Shown piece after piece: positions 53,763 through 64,000 of a stretch of DNA of 64,000 nt. Source of the stretch: Gracilariopsis chorda (lineage: Eukaryota > Rhodophyta > Florideophyceae > Gracilariales > Gracilariaceae); assembly GCA_003194525.1 (NCBI GenBank), contig NBIV01000018.1, forward strand, positions 186,001-250,000, read 5' to 3'. The position numbers were made by a program, and so were the translations under genes. Under the pieces are notes generated by a model. That model saw only the letters and a program-made list of their open reading frames with translations. It ran no database searches and was not told the origin of the DNA. Each line of letters opens with the position of its first letter. Position 1 is the first letter of the stretch.

Positions 53763-56700
53763 CTACATGATGTTAAACATCGTTTTCAATTTCACCACAA
53801 GTCGCCAGTCCTCCGTCTCCAGGTCCTCCTTGAAGCTTTCCTTCAGCAAATCAATAGCAGAACGGCTCATCTTGCTCACCAACTGATTGTTAAAGTCAAA
53901 GTGCCTTCCGTACATGATATGCTCCGTACTTTTGTGTTGAATCTTAACAGCAACGCTCTCACCCTTCTTAGCAATCACCACCTGTTTCTTATTCGCCTCA
54001 ATGCTAGCAACACGTCCAATGTCCAGCCACTCGCTGCCATGTCGTACCACCAGCGGCGTTCCCACTCGCAGAATTCCCTCCAGCACATCCACCCCAACCA
54101 CAATCGGGTCCTTCTTGTTGTAAACATGTTGCGGAAGAATCTTCGCAATCACAGGGAACACAACCTCATCATTCACAGCCTCCCGTCGCTGCTTCTTCAC
54201 TCGCTCCATATACGCCGTGAACTGATCAAACAAGTGATAAATAATGTCAGCAGTGAAGATTTGCACCCCCTCACTTTCCGCCAGCTCCCGTGCTTCCTTC
54301 TCAACTGGGACATCAAACGCTAGGATCGTAGCATACTCCTTACGCCGTTCCAGCATCGTAGACGCCTTCGTCACATCGCGCTTATGCACAGGGCCAATAT
54401 TGATCCCGGCTACAGGGATCTTCTCCGAACGCAGATATTCGAGAAGCGCTTCCAACGATCCCAGCGTAGAAGCTTGCACGTACACTCCGAGACCAGACCT
54501 GTCCACACTGGTAAGGATGGTTTGGAAATCTTTCATCACTTCTTCTCGCACATATTCCATCTCCTCTTCATCGTTTGCATCTTCCACAACCATCAGCTGC
54601 GTGCCTGCTACCGCTTTCTCAAGGCCGTCCGCCGAGATTTTGATACCTTGCGCAGCCTTGATCTGCTTATGGTGAAGGTACTGCCCTTTCACCCTCATTT
54701 CTTTCATGGGATGTGGTGTCAGCAACGCACGAATCGTCGTAACGATCGGTCCGTCAAGACCCACCACCATAATCGTATCCCCCTCATGGATCGTACCCCC
54801 AGTCAGTACTATATCAATTGTCGTACCCAACCCTTCAATCACTTTCACTTCAAGCACAGTAGCCTCCAGCACGTCGGTGAACATCAGACGTTCAGTTAGC
54901 AGTCTTTGAGGTAGCGCCATCAGAAGCATCAGCAAATCCGGCATGCCCTCTCCGGTAATAGCAGATGTCGGTACCAAAGATACCGTCTTCCTTACGTCCT
55001 TGTTCTCCCAGTATAGTTCCGTGTTGAATCCAATTTCTGCCAATTGTAGCTTCGTTTCCTTCACTCTGCGAAAAAACTCCTCCCGAACATGACTTGGTTG
55101 CTTCTCCAGCGATGCTCTTGTTGGGCAGTTGTGAGGCTGCGCTTTCCAATCGTACATGCGATCAATCTTGTTCAGAGCTACTATGAACGGTGTCTTTCGC
55201 ATCTTCAAAAGATCAATGCTTTCCCGCGTCTGAGGTTCCAGACCGTGCATGATGTCCACGACCAGAATTGCAATGTCACACAAAGAAGACCCACGCGATC
55301 GTAGGTTAGTAAACGACTCATGCCCAGGCGTGTCAATGATAAGCAAAGATGGTACATTGTACAGCAGCTTCTTCCCTTCCTCAATCTTGGTAGCCTCCTT
55401 TTTGACCGCTTCGATGGGGAAGTAAGTAGCTCCTATTTGCTGTGTGATACCTCCTGCTTCCGCGTCTTGTACGTTTGTGCGCCGAATTCGATCGAGGATT
55501 TTGGTTTTACCTGTGTCCACATGCCCAAGGATGCAAATAATCGGAGACCTAAGATGGTCTCGTGTTCTCGCAGCCAAAGCTGACTCTCTTGCTTTCGCAC
55601 GGCTGCGTCTTATAGCCTCGCGCCGTTTCTCAGAAGCAATCTCTGTCTTGGACATTCCCTCGTAGTAAGAATCATCGGAATCATACGATTCTTCGTCATC
55701 GCTTTCCTCCGCTGAATCTTCCTTCAGTTGAAGTTCTTTTTCATTTGCAGAAGACCTTCCTTTTGTTTCAGCACCAACTTTAGAATCCTTCGTTTCCAAT
55801 GGCGCTTCGTCCTCTGGCTTCGTGTCAGGCAATTCATCCCAGGCATCCGGAATGACTTCTGGTTCAGGTTCTGCTTTGACAGTCTCATCCACCTTTTCGT
55901 CGGTTTTAGACGCCTCAGTCTCAGCTGTCTCAAGCGTCTTTGATGCATCTGTGGATGCAGCTTGTACTTCTTTTTGAGCATGCCCCTTCCTGCGCTTCCC
56001 ATACACTACCTTCTGTGCCTCAGCAGCATCCGACTGTGCAACAGCTGGTACGCGACCCATCTTGATCATCTGCTGTTTGAACGCTTCGGCTTTTCGACGA
56101 CGCTCCCTCTCAGCCTTACTAAGCCAGGTTCCTTCTTGCTTCTTTCGCTCACGCTTTGCTTTTTCTGCTGCCTTACGCTTGGCTTTCTCTTCAGCTTTCT
56201 GTCTCTCTTCCTCCTCTTTCTTTCTCTGCTCCTCTTCAAGCCGTCTCGCTTCCTCCTCTTCCTGTTTTCGCAGACGTTCTTCTTCGGCTAATCGTTTCTC
56301 TTGTGCTTCGCGCATTCTTCGCACCATTGCTGACTCTTTCTTCTTAGGTTTCTTAGGCTCTGAGGACGCGGCCCCGTCATCAGCCGCAGCACCACCGGCC
56401 GCATCATCAGCCTTTGCTGCGGTTTTCTTTTTTTTCTTCTTCGCCTTTTTCTTTGGAGCTGCACCTTCCGTCACACCTCCGAGCTCTGCAAGAAGGTCAT
56501 CTACGCCCGCCTCTGCAGCAGGAGTAGAAGTTTCCGATGGCTTCGGCTCCGGAGGCGCAAGTTCTGCGAGCAGAGAATCAACTTCGTCGGCTGTCGACTT
56601 AGCCTGCTTCCCTTTCTTCTTGCCTTTCTTCCTTCCTGATGCTGGAGTAGCTTCTTGTTGTGGTTCGGAAGCAGTGTTCACGGATTGATCTGCGTTTTCA

Positions 56701-57254
56701 TCAGGTTTCGGCCCATCTAGCTCAGCTAGAAGGGCATCTAGCTCTTCTTTTTCCTTTCTGGCTTTTTCTTCTTTCGCCAGACGTTCACGTTCCTTCTTTG
56801 CTCTCTTCTTTTCTGCAGCTGTCATCGGGCGTCTTTCTTGCACAAGCAGCTCTTGTTCTTTCGGTTCGGTTGTCTCTGGTTCAGGAAGCTGGAAGTTTTC
56901 GTCTAGAGGATCAGGAAGTTCCAAAGGCTTCTTCTTCTTCTTCTTTTTCTTTTTAGTAGCCATTTCGGCCACTGGAAAGAGTTCACTGTCCTCAGCGTTT
57001 TGGTCACCATCTTCGATCTGTAGAGCAGCAAAAGCCGTAGTAGGTGCATCACCTGCTGTTTCGTCTTCTTCAGCAGTGGTTGCTCTTGGTTCGCCTCCAT
57101 GACCATTTGATTCAAGAGAGACGTTCTTTTCATCCTTTGACGCGCTCTCATCTTTCTTCTTCTTCTTTTTCTTCTTCTTCTTTCCCAACACGAGCTCCGG
57201 CGCTGTTTCTGTCGGAGCCTCAAACTGAAATAAGTCGTCATCCATACTTGACAC
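53763..57254 (-). CDS. EIF5B: Translation initiation factor eIF5B
   Basis: This 1,163-residue GTPase joins the large ribosomal subunit to the initiation complex in the cytoplasm. The N-terminal half is highly charged with lysine runs (ten Lys near residues 25-34) and a long acidic and basic coil (about 300-400), normal for eIF5B. The GTPase domain has GHVDTGKT (about 576-583), AGGITQQIGATYFP (switch I), DTPGHESF (about 640) and NKID (about 694). Domains II-IV follow: VEGLGTTIDIVLTGGTI, then INIGPVHKRDVTKAS and the C-terminal EDWRLVVKLKTMFNIM. Length and domain order match human and yeast proteins. It is single-exon, starting at the first ATG (57254; a second Met follows two codons later), and is head-to-head with the transporter gene. 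Confidence 0.97.
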   Translation of the reverse strand: MSSMDDDLFQFEAPTETAPELVLGKKKKKKKKKKDESASKDEKNVSLESNGHGGEPRATTAEEDETAGDAPTTAFAALQIEDGDQNAEDSELFPVAEMATKKKKKKKKKPLELPDPLDENFQLPEPETTEPKEQELLVQERRPMTAAEKKRAKKERERLAKEEKARKEKEELDALLAELDGPKPDENADQSVNTASEPQQEATPASGRKKGKKKGKQAKSTADEVDSLLAELAPPEPKPSETSTPAAEAGVDDLLAELGGVTEGAAPKKKAKKKKKKTAAKADDAAGGAAADDGAASSEPKKPKKKESAMVRRMREAQEKRLAEEERLRKQEEEEARRLEEEQRKKEEEERQKAEEKAKRKAAEKAKRERKKQEGTWLSKAERERRRKAEAFKQQMIKMGRVPAVAQSDAAEAQKVVYGKRRKGHAQKEVQAASTDASKTLETAETEASKTDEKVDETVKAEPEPEVIPDAWDELPDTKPEDEAPLETKDSKVGAETKGRSSANEKELQLKEDSAEESDDEESYDSDDSYYEGMSKTEIASEKRREAIRRSRAKARESALAARTRDHLRSPIICILGHVDTGKTKILDRIRRTNVQDAEAGGITQQIGATYFPIEAVKKEATKIEEGKKLLYNVPSLLIIDTPGHESFTNLRSRGSSLCDIAILVVDIMHGLEPQTRESIDLLKMRKTPFIVALNKIDRMYDWKAQPHNCPTRASLEKQPSHVREEFFRRVKETKLQLAEIGFNTELYWENKDVRKTVSLVPTSAITGEGMPDLLMLLMALPQRLLTERLMFTDVLEATVLEVKVIEGLGTTIDIVLTGGTIHEGDTIMVVGLDGPIVTTIRALLTPHPMKEMRVKGQYLHHKQIKAAQGIKISADGLEKAVAGTQLMVVEDANDEEEMEYVREEVMKDFQTILTSVDRSGLGVYVQASTLGSLEALLEYLRSEKIPVAGINIGPVHKRDVTKASTMLERRKEYATILAFDVPVEKEARELAESEGVQIFTADIIYHLFDQFTAYMERVKKQRREAVNDEVVFPVIAKILPQHVYNKKDPIVVGVDVLEGILRVGTPLVVRHGSEWLDIGRVASIEANKKQVVIAKKGESVAVKIQHKSTEHIMYGRHFDFNNQLVSKMSRSAIDLLKESFKEDLETEDWRLVVKLKTMFNIM

Positions 57255-58038
57255 AGGCTAGTTGTGCGCGGCTACGAGCTCCACAGTCGATTGCAGTTTC
57301 TCTCACAAAAAAGGATCGCAACCCAGACCCCGACTCCAGATACCGATTCAAGGCGTTTCGAAATGGCTGCGAAGTAGCGAAAGCGCTTTCCCGTGTGCGG
57401 TCCGCTGAGATATGTGCGTCGTAGCGCGGAGTGTTGTGGAAGGGGGATCGTCGGCTTGTTGTGCTGTGCTGCGCTGTTGCAACGAAAAAGAAAAGGTTTG
57501 GTCCGAAAAGTGCGACTCTGGCATACTACTGGTCGACCCGTATCTTCTTATAGTTGTTAATCTTGCCGCTGTAGAGCAGGTGTAAGCTCAAACTTGAACT
57601 AGGGCCAGCTGCTGATGATCTATCCATCGCTGCTTTATAACTAGCAAAATATTTGGCACATTTTGGAAATTGACTTCTTTTTAGCACTTCAAACCTGGAG
57701 TTTAGACTGTGCGAATTGCTGGACACGCTGTTTCGAGCTTCACAACAAAGCAAGTCCGGCCGCACACTTACACAAAAAACCAGTGCCAAACAGAACCTGG
57801 AACATGTACGAATGTTCACTTTCGGGTGAGTACCAACGGGCCACTTAACTTTGAAAGGAAGCTGGTTGCGACGGTCACCCCGATTCAATTCACTACAGAA
57901 AGAGGACCAGAGCTCTATGACATTGCCGCAAGTATCCTAGGAAGTCCCATATACGCAGCTGACTTCAACCACTTCCTTTTTGCTGTCAAGACTATGACTG
58001 CGTAAGGTTGCACTACGAATTCCTCAGCATTCACACCT
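57255..58038. promoter_or_regulatory. Divergent promoter region of eIF5B and the transporter
   Basis: This 784-bp region lies between the two divergent start codons. No convincing TATA box or ORF is present. It must contain both promoters and both leaders. Nothing else is recognised here. Confidence 0.5.
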
Positions 58039-59556
58039 ATGGCTACTTCCAAGGGCAGTATCGTAGCCCTATTATTTGCAATCAGCTTGTTCAATTATAT
58101 AGGTATGGCTGCCGATTTGTACCGTTTACGTACGCTCTATGCTAACGCGAGTGAAACTATCGCCTAACAGCGCTTCTGTTTTTTCTTTTTGTGTTTGACA
58201 GATAGATGGAGCGTAGCGGGTATCATAAATGACTTGCAAGCCCCGCCTGATGAAGGTGGCTTCGGACTTACTGACGCCGAGGGAGGCCTGGTTACTAGCG
58301 TGTTTATCATCACGTACATGGCACTTTCTCCAGTCTTTGGCTATTACGGAGATCGCGTCCCCAGAATACCTCTCCTGTTCTGCGGTGTAGTAGCATGGAG
58401 CATTGCCGGTCTATTTGCCTCCCTCTCTAAGTTCTACTGGCAGTTCTTGACGTTTCGGGCAATCGTGGGCATTGGAGAAGCGTCCTATTCCGTCTTAGCT
58501 CCAACAATCATTGCCGACCTTTACTCCGGAACCGACCGAACTCGTGTACTTGGCTTGTATAGTAGTTCAATTCCGTTAGGCGCTGCATTAGGCTACATAT
58601 ATGCTGGAGAAGTAGCTCGCATTCTGGACTGGCGATGGGCGTTTCGGATCACTCCATGTATTGGCCTCGCACTAGCGTTTGTATTGCTTTGTACCGTCGT
58701 GGAACCAGCGAGAGGAGATGCGGATGGGATTGTCGAGTCTGCGTCAAGCTCCTCAAAAGCAGAGCGCTCTGGTTTCACAGGCTTTTTTAGAGACGCGGTT
58801 GAGATATGGCGAGTGAAATCGTTTTTCTGGAGCACCTGGGGCGCTGTTGGAATGACGTTTACCGCCGGAGCTCTTGCGCAGTGGGCATCAGCAGTACTGC
58901 AGCGATTTAACTGTGATTCTAATGATGCTGCGTGCGAGGCTGTTATTACACGAACCTTCGGAATGATCACTATTATTGCAGGCGTTGCAGGTTGCTTTCT
59001 CGGTCCCCAACTATCGAAATGGTGGTCCAAGAAAGACCCGGCAAGCGACGCTTATGTGAGTGGCGTGTCTTTGCTTCTGGCGACTCCTTTCGTTTACTTA
59101 GCCATCTACTTTGCTTCGTCTCAGTATACCCTTACATGGCTTCTGATACTTCTCGGGGAGACCCTTGTTAGCTTTACCTGGCCACTTCTCGCTGCGATTC
59201 AGCTCAGTGTCGTCCGGCCGTCTCAAAGAAACACTGCGAATGGAATATCTCTGACAATTTCTCATATCCTTGGAGATTCCGTGTCACCGCTTGCGATCGG
59301 TTTAGTGGCCGACAAAATGCATGATAATGGGGTTTCGAGAGCAATAGCGCTGCAGAAGGCGCTTTACTTTTGCGTCACGGCTAGTTTCTTCGCTGGGTTC
59401 TTTTTCATCTTCGCTGCCGCGCACCTCCAAAAGGATAGGGCCGCCGCCATATCTGACGCAGAAAGCGGATACCATGAGCTTAACACGTCAGATAGAGGTG
59501 AATTGATCATTCATGAAATCGAAGAACTTGCGCCAAGCCAGCTATCCTTGTCATAA
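58039..59556 (+). CDS. Spinster-like major-facilitator transporter (two exons)
   Basis: Exons 58039-58102 and 58202-59556 give 472 residues. The first exon supplies the start of TM1 (GSIVALLFAISLFNYI), continued in exon 2 by DRWSVAGIINDLQ, which matches the N-Y-x-D-R-x-x-V-A-G signature of spinster proteins. GYYGDRVPRIPLL is the MFS loop 2-3 motif. IVGIGEASYSVLAPTIIADLY, followed by LGLYSSSIPLGAALGYIYAG, is diagnostic of the subfamily. About twelve membrane segments are present, with a short cytoplasmic tail. Animal spinster proteins export lysophospholipids, sphingosine-1-phosphate or sugars from lysosomes or cells; the substrate here is unknown. The ORF preceding the intron starts at the only suitable ATG. 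The 3' end is 87 bases from the converging reductase gene. Confidence 0.9.
58103..58201 (+). other. Spliceosomal intron (99 bp) in the transporter gene
   Basis: GTATGG at 58103 and TTTGACAG ending at 58201 bound a 99-bp intron with a pyrimidine-rich 3' part (TTCTGTTTTTTC) and a branch-like CCTAAC at about 58162-58168. Removing it joins the spinster signature NYI-DRW across a phase-1 junction. It is the only intron in the window I can support well. Confidence 0.85.
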
Positions 59557-59642
59557 TGGGTGCGAGGGTAAGAAGCAGCCCATTCCAGTGGCGCAGTTTA
59601 CAGAATTCACTCCATGGCTGTCGTGAACAGTTTTTTTTGAAC

Positions 59643-60443
59643 TCAAGTTGGGTATCCGACCATGACGACATCTTCCCCCATTTGGGTCCAGGTCGTACTC
59701 CTGAAACGTGGTGGAGGAGTTTGTTTTTTTCCTTCTCTTGCTCCAAGGGAAACGCCGGATCGAAAAATAGTGGGAGCCACAGTTACTACCGCGACATCCC
59801 AAAGTTGATTGTCAACAAATGAAGACAGCACGCTGGCACCACCTTCAACCATAAGCCTATTGTAACCTTTCCTCCGTAATTCCTTCAACACGTAGTGAAG
59901 GTTTAAGCCTTTCTGAAGTGCCGGAGGAATTGTGGCTTGCGGCGCTGGTATCACTTCCGCATAGGCATGCAGGGGCTTGGTAGACTCGAGAGAGTTTTCG
60001 TGTTCACTGCAGAATATCATGGGCTTTGGTTGCTTGTTCCGTCGCGGATTGTGGAAGAATTTAGTCGACAAAGGTGTGCGAAGCTTTGAATCCAGAATAA
60101 CAGGAACAGGGTCATAACTAACTGGAGTGGGGATTTGGAATTGCGTGAAAACGCTATCTACCAAATCCTTTGTGTCTTCATTCATGCGACATGTTAACCG
60201 AGGGTTGTCGGCACATGCTGTGCCCACACCAACGAGGATGGTATCATGTAGAGCTCGCAAGGCGTGCGTCATTTGCATAGACTCGGGCCCCGAGATAACG
60301 GTGGGGGATCCTGGAGTTGCACCGAGTTTGCCATCCAATGTCTGAGCCCATGTCAGACATACAGAAGGACGACCAGAAGGTGTTTCCTGTGCCAATGCGG
60401 TAAACGTCTTCTCCAACACAAACTCCATTGTCGAAGGCTCCAA
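59643..60443 (-). CDS. RIB7: Pyrimidine reductase of riboflavin synthesis (RIB7/RibD-C type)
   Basis: This 266-residue NADPH-dependent reductase acts on the ribosylamino-pyrimidine phosphate made from GTP, a middle step of riboflavin and FAD synthesis. Family marks are SVCLTWAQTLDGKLGA (about 26-41), ALRALHDTILVGVGTACADNPRLTCR (about 62-87; substrate and cofactor contacts), PVPVILDSKLRTP and RLMVEGGASVLSSFVD near the C-terminus. Only the RibD C-terminal-type domain is present and the deaminase half is absent, as in fungal RIB7. The length is typical for that enzyme. It lacks an obvious plastid or mitochondrial presequence from this start. An upstream extension in the same frame was not found. 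It is divergent from xanthine dehydrogenase, with 645 bp between starts. Confidence 0.85.
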   Translation of the reverse strand: MEPSTMEFVLEKTFTALAQETPSGRPSVCLTWAQTLDGKLGATPGSPTVISGPESMQMTHALRALHDTILVGVGTACADNPRLTCRMNEDTKDLVDSVFTQFQIPTPVSYDPVPVILDSKLRTPLSTKFFHNPRRNKQPKPMIFCSEHENSLESTKPLHAYAEVIPAPQATIPPALQKGLNLHYVLKELRRKGYNRLMVEGGASVLSSFVDNQLWDVAVVTVAPTIFRSGVSLGAREGKKQTPPPRFRSTTWTQMGEDVVMVGYPT

Positions 60444-61088
60444 ACCACAATCCTTTGTTTTTGAGCCCCTGATGTGTTGCTAATAAATTGCTGCAGCAAG
60501 TCTTGCTATGGTAGCGAACAAAGGAGAATGAAAATCTTTCCTGTGTTATCCTTTGGCTGTGCACAGACTTACAAAGGGAGCACTCCTAAGGGTGAGCCCT
60601 TTATCGGTATGATGTACTGCTGATGTCCCAGCGATAGCAAAGAGTGTGAGAATGTGATACAAGGGTAGGCGGTGTTCTCTCTGCATGAGCTGTGTGTGAG
60701 AGAGATCGTAGAGTTAAATAATGCTATGAAAAAGAATTTGTAAATACACAAATGCTCTTGGCACGTAACCCTTTACCATGCGGCACCCATGGAGTGCTAA
60801 CCTTCCTACCCCTTTAACCTTTCTATCTCTGAGGGGCTTGCTCTGACACACTCTGCGCAGTATCCATTTTTTGTGATTCAACACGTCAGCCTCAACTAAT
60901 CCTTTGTGCTTTGCGGTACGTTGAACGCATCCACACAAAGGGGAGGATAGGCATGCTCCTGATCAACCTTAAAACCGTCTTTCCTGCACACTGAGCACCT
61001 CTGATACTCTAAGGAAGCCATCAGGACTGTCTGAGGCAAACAGCCACGGCATACTTCAGGTCCAAATAATTGTTTTCCGACGTTCAGT
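60444..61088. promoter_or_regulatory. Divergent promoter region of RIB7 and XDH
   Basis: This 645-bp region lies between the two divergent start codons. No reading frame with family features is present. It contains several AT-rich spots (for example TAAATAATGCTATG at about 60715) but I cannot assign a TATA box or operator. Confidence 0.45.
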
Positions 61089-64000
61089 ATGATTCCTCGT
61101 CAATTCGTCGTTGTGTACATCAACGGCAGTCGTCGCGAGATCTCAGGAAGGAAGACACTTGATACCCTTCTTTCATATTTGCGGTACGAAGAACGCTTAA
61201 CTGGTACAAAACTTGGCTGTGGAGAAGGGGGGTGTGGTGCATGTACAATCCTGTACTCCTATTACGACCATCATGAAAAGCGTATTTACCACAGAGCCGT
61301 GAATGCTTGCCTTATGCCAGTGGCTGCATGTGACGGAGCCGCAATAACAACCATCGAAGCAGTTGGAAATATTAGAGATGGTCTTGCGCCAGTACAGGAA
61401 GCCTTGGCCAACACCCATGGTTCTCAATGTGGCTTCTGTACTCCTGGTATAGTAATGAGCATGTTTGCTTTACTACGAGAACATGGAACCAGAACGGATC
61501 CACTGACCCCCTTGGATGTTGAAAAGAATTTTGATGGCAACCTATGCCGGTGTACTGGCTACCGTCCTATACTGGATGCCTATAAGGGCTTGATAGCCGC
61601 TGAAGATGCAACCTGTTCTGCTCAGTGTCCTATGGGCGAGCAATGCTGCAAAATCAACCGCTCGCGACTTGGCAAACAGGAAATAGTGCTCAGCCAAAAA
61701 GAAGACAAAAAGATATCCACCGTGCTCGACAGGGCGTATATTTTCCCTCCCGAGCTCATTGAGTATCGTCCAGCCGAATTAAATCTCGCGGATGGTAAGT
61801 GGCTGCGTCCAGTAACGCTTGAACAGCTAATGCGCTCGAAAACCGAGCATCCTGAAGCTAGGCTTATTGTTGGTAATACTGAAGTTGGTGTTGAAGTAAA
61901 GTTTAAGAACCTAAAGGTACCCGTATGGATCAGTACTACAGATGTTCCTGAATTACAGAGGATTACGGAAGATGACGTTGGAGTCAAAATTGGAGCTTCA
62001 GTAACATGGACTCATTTGAACAACTATATATCAAATGCTCTGAAGAGAACAAAATTGGACGGCAATCCAAAGCTTTATCAGTTAAGTTCGCTTCAAGCAA
62101 TCCAGTCACAGCTGGAGCTTTTTGCTGGAAAGCAGATTAGAAATGTGGGCACTATCGCTGGTAATATCGTCACAGCGTCTCCTATATCTGACGTGAATCC
62201 GTTATTGGTGGCTGCTTGCGCCTCTTTCACTTTGTTAAACTGCAAAACCGGAGAGAAGAGAAATGTGAGCGCTCGTGACTTCTTTGTCTCATACAGAAAA
62301 GTGGACTTGAAAGCTAACGAGATTCTTTTTCAGGTTGTTCTGCCGTGGAACGAGTCACAATTTGACTTCACTCACCCTTTCAAAGTATCACGAAGACGAG
62401 AAGATGATATAGCCATTGTGTCTGCCGGGATTAGGTTAAAGCTGTCCCCCAATCAGGAACCAACTTCGAGTGAGAAACCAGGGTTCATAATAGAAGCGGC
62501 GCACGTCGGTCTTGGTGGTATTGCTCCCAGAACGGTATCCATGAATGACGTTGAGAGAGTGCTAACGGGAAAGCTCTTTAACGAGACGTCTTTAAAGGAA
62601 GGTATGCGGGTAATGGCACGCTCCGCTCTTCTTCCAAAGAACGTTCCAGGTGGCATGCCAGAGTACCGCCAAAGTTTAGCTGTTGGATTCCTCTTCAAAG
62701 CCTTTGTCGCAACAGCACATGCCATCTACGAACGATTTCACGAGCACGACTCCCTTCTTGACTCTTTGGGCTTCGACAACGTACAGGATGTTCCAGGTAT
62801 ATCCATCTGTGAACGTTCTGTTAGCCGTGGCGTTCAAATCTTCTCTGACTGTGAGCCGTTAGCCAAAGACGATATAACAGGCCGACCCGTACCCCATCTC
62901 TCAGCCGCACTCCAAGTATCTGGTGAAGCCAAATATCTTGACGATATCCCTCGGTTCGACGGAGAGCTACAGGCTGCCCTGGTGCTAAGTTCGGAGCCAC
63001 ATGCAAGGATCGTGGCAATTGATTACTCAGATGCCGAGAAGATTCCGGGCGTGTATGAGATAATAGACGTCAAGAATGTTAAAGGGAGTAACCTTATAGG
63101 ACCTATCTTCCATGATGAATACTGCTTTGCAGACAAGGAAGTGACGACTTCTGGGCAGGTAATTGCAGTGGTAACTGCAGAAACAACTGAACAGGCAAAA
63201 GAAGCTGCGAGAAGTGTTCGAGTGACATATGACCCCCTACCAGCGGTTGTGACTATTGAAGATGCTATTGAGTCTGCTTCCTATGCCGAGCTTGTTCCAT
63301 CCCGTTTCATACAAAAAGGGGACGCACCAGGTATTTTCGAGAAGGAAGGAACAGGTGCTAAGATTGTGAAAGGCCGTGTACGTATTGGAGGCCAAGAACA
63401 CTGGTACCTTGAGCCAAACGGTACCATAGCGGTCCCAGACGAGAACGGGGAGATGCTTATTCTCGCTTCAACGCAGTCCCCAGGAAAGACTCAGGCGATT
63501 GTTTCGCGAGTGCTGGGTCAACGAGCGCACAAAATTGTATGTAAAGTCAAACGCCTGGGAGGTGGATTTGGTGGCAAAGAAACTCGGAGTTGTTTCTTGT
63601 CTGCCGCTATTGCAGTTGCCGCTCAAGCCACATCAAGGCCCGTTCGATTGGTTCTGGACAGAGATGTCGACATGATGATAACTGGAACTCGTCATGCTTT
63701 CCTTGCCGAATACGAAGCTGCGTACGAAGCTACAGGAAGAATAACCGCTTTAAGAATGGAAATCTATCTAAACATGGGGAACACTGTCGACCTGAGCGCT
63801 GCCGTTCTTGACAGAGCGCTGTACCATGCGGTAAACTGCTACGACATTCCCAACGTGGATATTATAGGTAAAGCATGCTATACAAACACGACAAGCAGCA
63901 CGGCATTCCGTGGATTTGGCGGCCCACAAGGAATGATGATATGTGAAAATGTGATTGAGCATGTTGCCTGGGATTTGAGACTGCCTCCAGAGAAAGTTAG
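61089..64000 (+). CDS. XDH: Xanthine dehydrogenase, 5' part (runs off the window)
   Basis: The frame stays open from the ATG at 61089 to the window end: 970 codons of a protein usually about 1,330 long. XDH oxidises hypoxanthine and xanthine to urate in purine breakdown. The order is canonical. Plant-type 2Fe-2S cluster: LGCGEGGCGACTI at about 43-50. Second cluster: SQCGFCTPG at about 115 and NLCRCTGYRP at about 154. FAD domain: VGNTEVG, then IRNVGTIAGNIVTASPISDVNPLL. Molybdopterin domain: LKVSGEAKYLDDIP-like region, then GGQEHWYLEPN, GGGFGGKE and AFRGFGGPQGM. No intron is needed. The start is supported by immediate homology (FVVVYINGSRR). Clusters, FAD and molybdenum cofactor ligands visible here are all intact. 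Confidence 0.96.
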   Translation, partial: MIPRQFVVVYINGSRREISGRKTLDTLLSYLRYEERLTGTKLGCGEGGCGACTILYSYYDHHEKRIYHRAVNACLMPVAACDGAAITTIEAVGNIRDGLAPVQEALANTHGSQCGFCTPGIVMSMFALLREHGTRTDPLTPLDVEKNFDGNLCRCTGYRPILDAYKGLIAAEDATCSAQCPMGEQCCKINRSRLGKQEIVLSQKEDKKISTVLDRAYIFPPELIEYRPAELNLADGKWLRPVTLEQLMRSKTEHPEARLIVGNTEVGVEVKFKNLKVPVWISTTDVPELQRITEDDVGVKIGASVTWTHLNNYISNALKRTKLDGNPKLYQLSSLQAIQSQLELFAGKQIRNVGTIAGNIVTASPISDVNPLLVAACASFTLLNCKTGEKRNVSARDFFVSYRKVDLKANEILFQVVLPWNESQFDFTHPFKVSRRREDDIAIVSAGIRLKLSPNQEPTSSEKPGFIIEAAHVGLGGIAPRTVSMNDVERVLTGKLFNETSLKEGMRVMARSALLPKNVPGGMPEYRQSLAVGFLFKAFVATAHAIYERFHEHDSLLDSLGFDNVQDVPGISICERSVSRGVQIFSDCEPLAKDDITGRPVPHLSAALQVSGEAKYLDDIPRFDGELQAALVLSSEPHARIVAIDYSDAEKIPGVYEIIDVKNVKGSNLIGPIFHDEYCFADKEVTTSGQVIAVVTAETTEQAKEAARSVRVTYDPLPAVVTIEDAIESASYAELVPSRFIQKGDAPGIFEKEGTGAKIVKGRVRIGGQEHWYLEPNGTIAVPDENGEMLILASTQSPGKTQAIVSRVLGQRAHKIVCKVKRLGGGFGGKETRSCFLSAAIAVAAQATSRPVRLVLDRDVDMMITGTRHAFLAEYEAAYEATGRITALRMEIYLNMGNTVDLSAAVLDRALYHAVNCYDIPNVDIIGKACYTNTTSSTAFRGFGGPQGMMICENVIEHVAWDLRLPPEKV

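Overview
The window is nuclear DNA of a compact eukaryote. The genes are eukaryotic (mitochondrial GrpE, eIF5B, malectin-domain membrane protein, spinster-type transporter, xanthine dehydrogenase, PRL phosphatase). They are nearly all single-exon and closely spaced, and only one convincing spliceosomal intron (99 bp) is visible. They form an island beside about 29 kb of nested retroelements. Gene islands between blocks of Ty3/Gypsy-type repeats in an intron-poor genome fit a multicellular red alga such as Chondrus crispus. This assignment is an inference and no single sequence here proves it.

Left part, 1-29 kb: transposable-element graveyard. It opens with the 3' end of a Ty3/Gypsy chromovirus-like element whose long C-terminal tail ends in a chromodomain. 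The tail and the DNA after it (about 0.47-3.28 kb) are built from dozens of short, non-identical hairpins, the most unusual signal in the window. Next is a second plus-strand Ty3/Gypsy element with 850-bp LTRs at 3.36 and 19.43 kb. Its middle is interrupted by a minus-strand Ty3/Gypsy element (about 10.03-17.5 kb), which itself contains two solo LTRs with target-site duplications and a perfect 53-bp palindrome. A broken DIRS-like (tyrosine-recombinase) retroelement lies at about 21.5-25.4 kb, another solo LTR at 26.04-26.56 kb, and a dead pogo/Tc1-like DNA transposon with TA duplications at 26.84-28.88 kb.

Right part, 29-64 kb: host genes. In order: a PRL-type phosphatase (+), an unrecognised serine-rich gene with an awkward frame (+), an O-fucosyltransferase-family protein (+), two unrecognised genes (+; the first carries two in-frame TGA codons), a multi-pass membrane protein (-), mitochondrial GrpE (+), a 2,333-residue triple-malectin membrane protein (-), a fold-type-I PLP enzyme of unknown substrate (-), eIF5B (-), a spinster-like transporter (+), a riboflavin-pathway reductase (-) and the first 970 codons of xanthine dehydrogenase (+), which runs off the right edge.

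The genes do not form one pathway. Two pairs are arranged head to head and probably share promoters: eIF5B with the transporter, and the riboflavin reductase with xanthine dehydrogenase, a flavoenzyme. Upstream of the malectin and PLP-enzyme genes lie GC-rich blocks, with long G runs and a short CCCTAG array in the second one.
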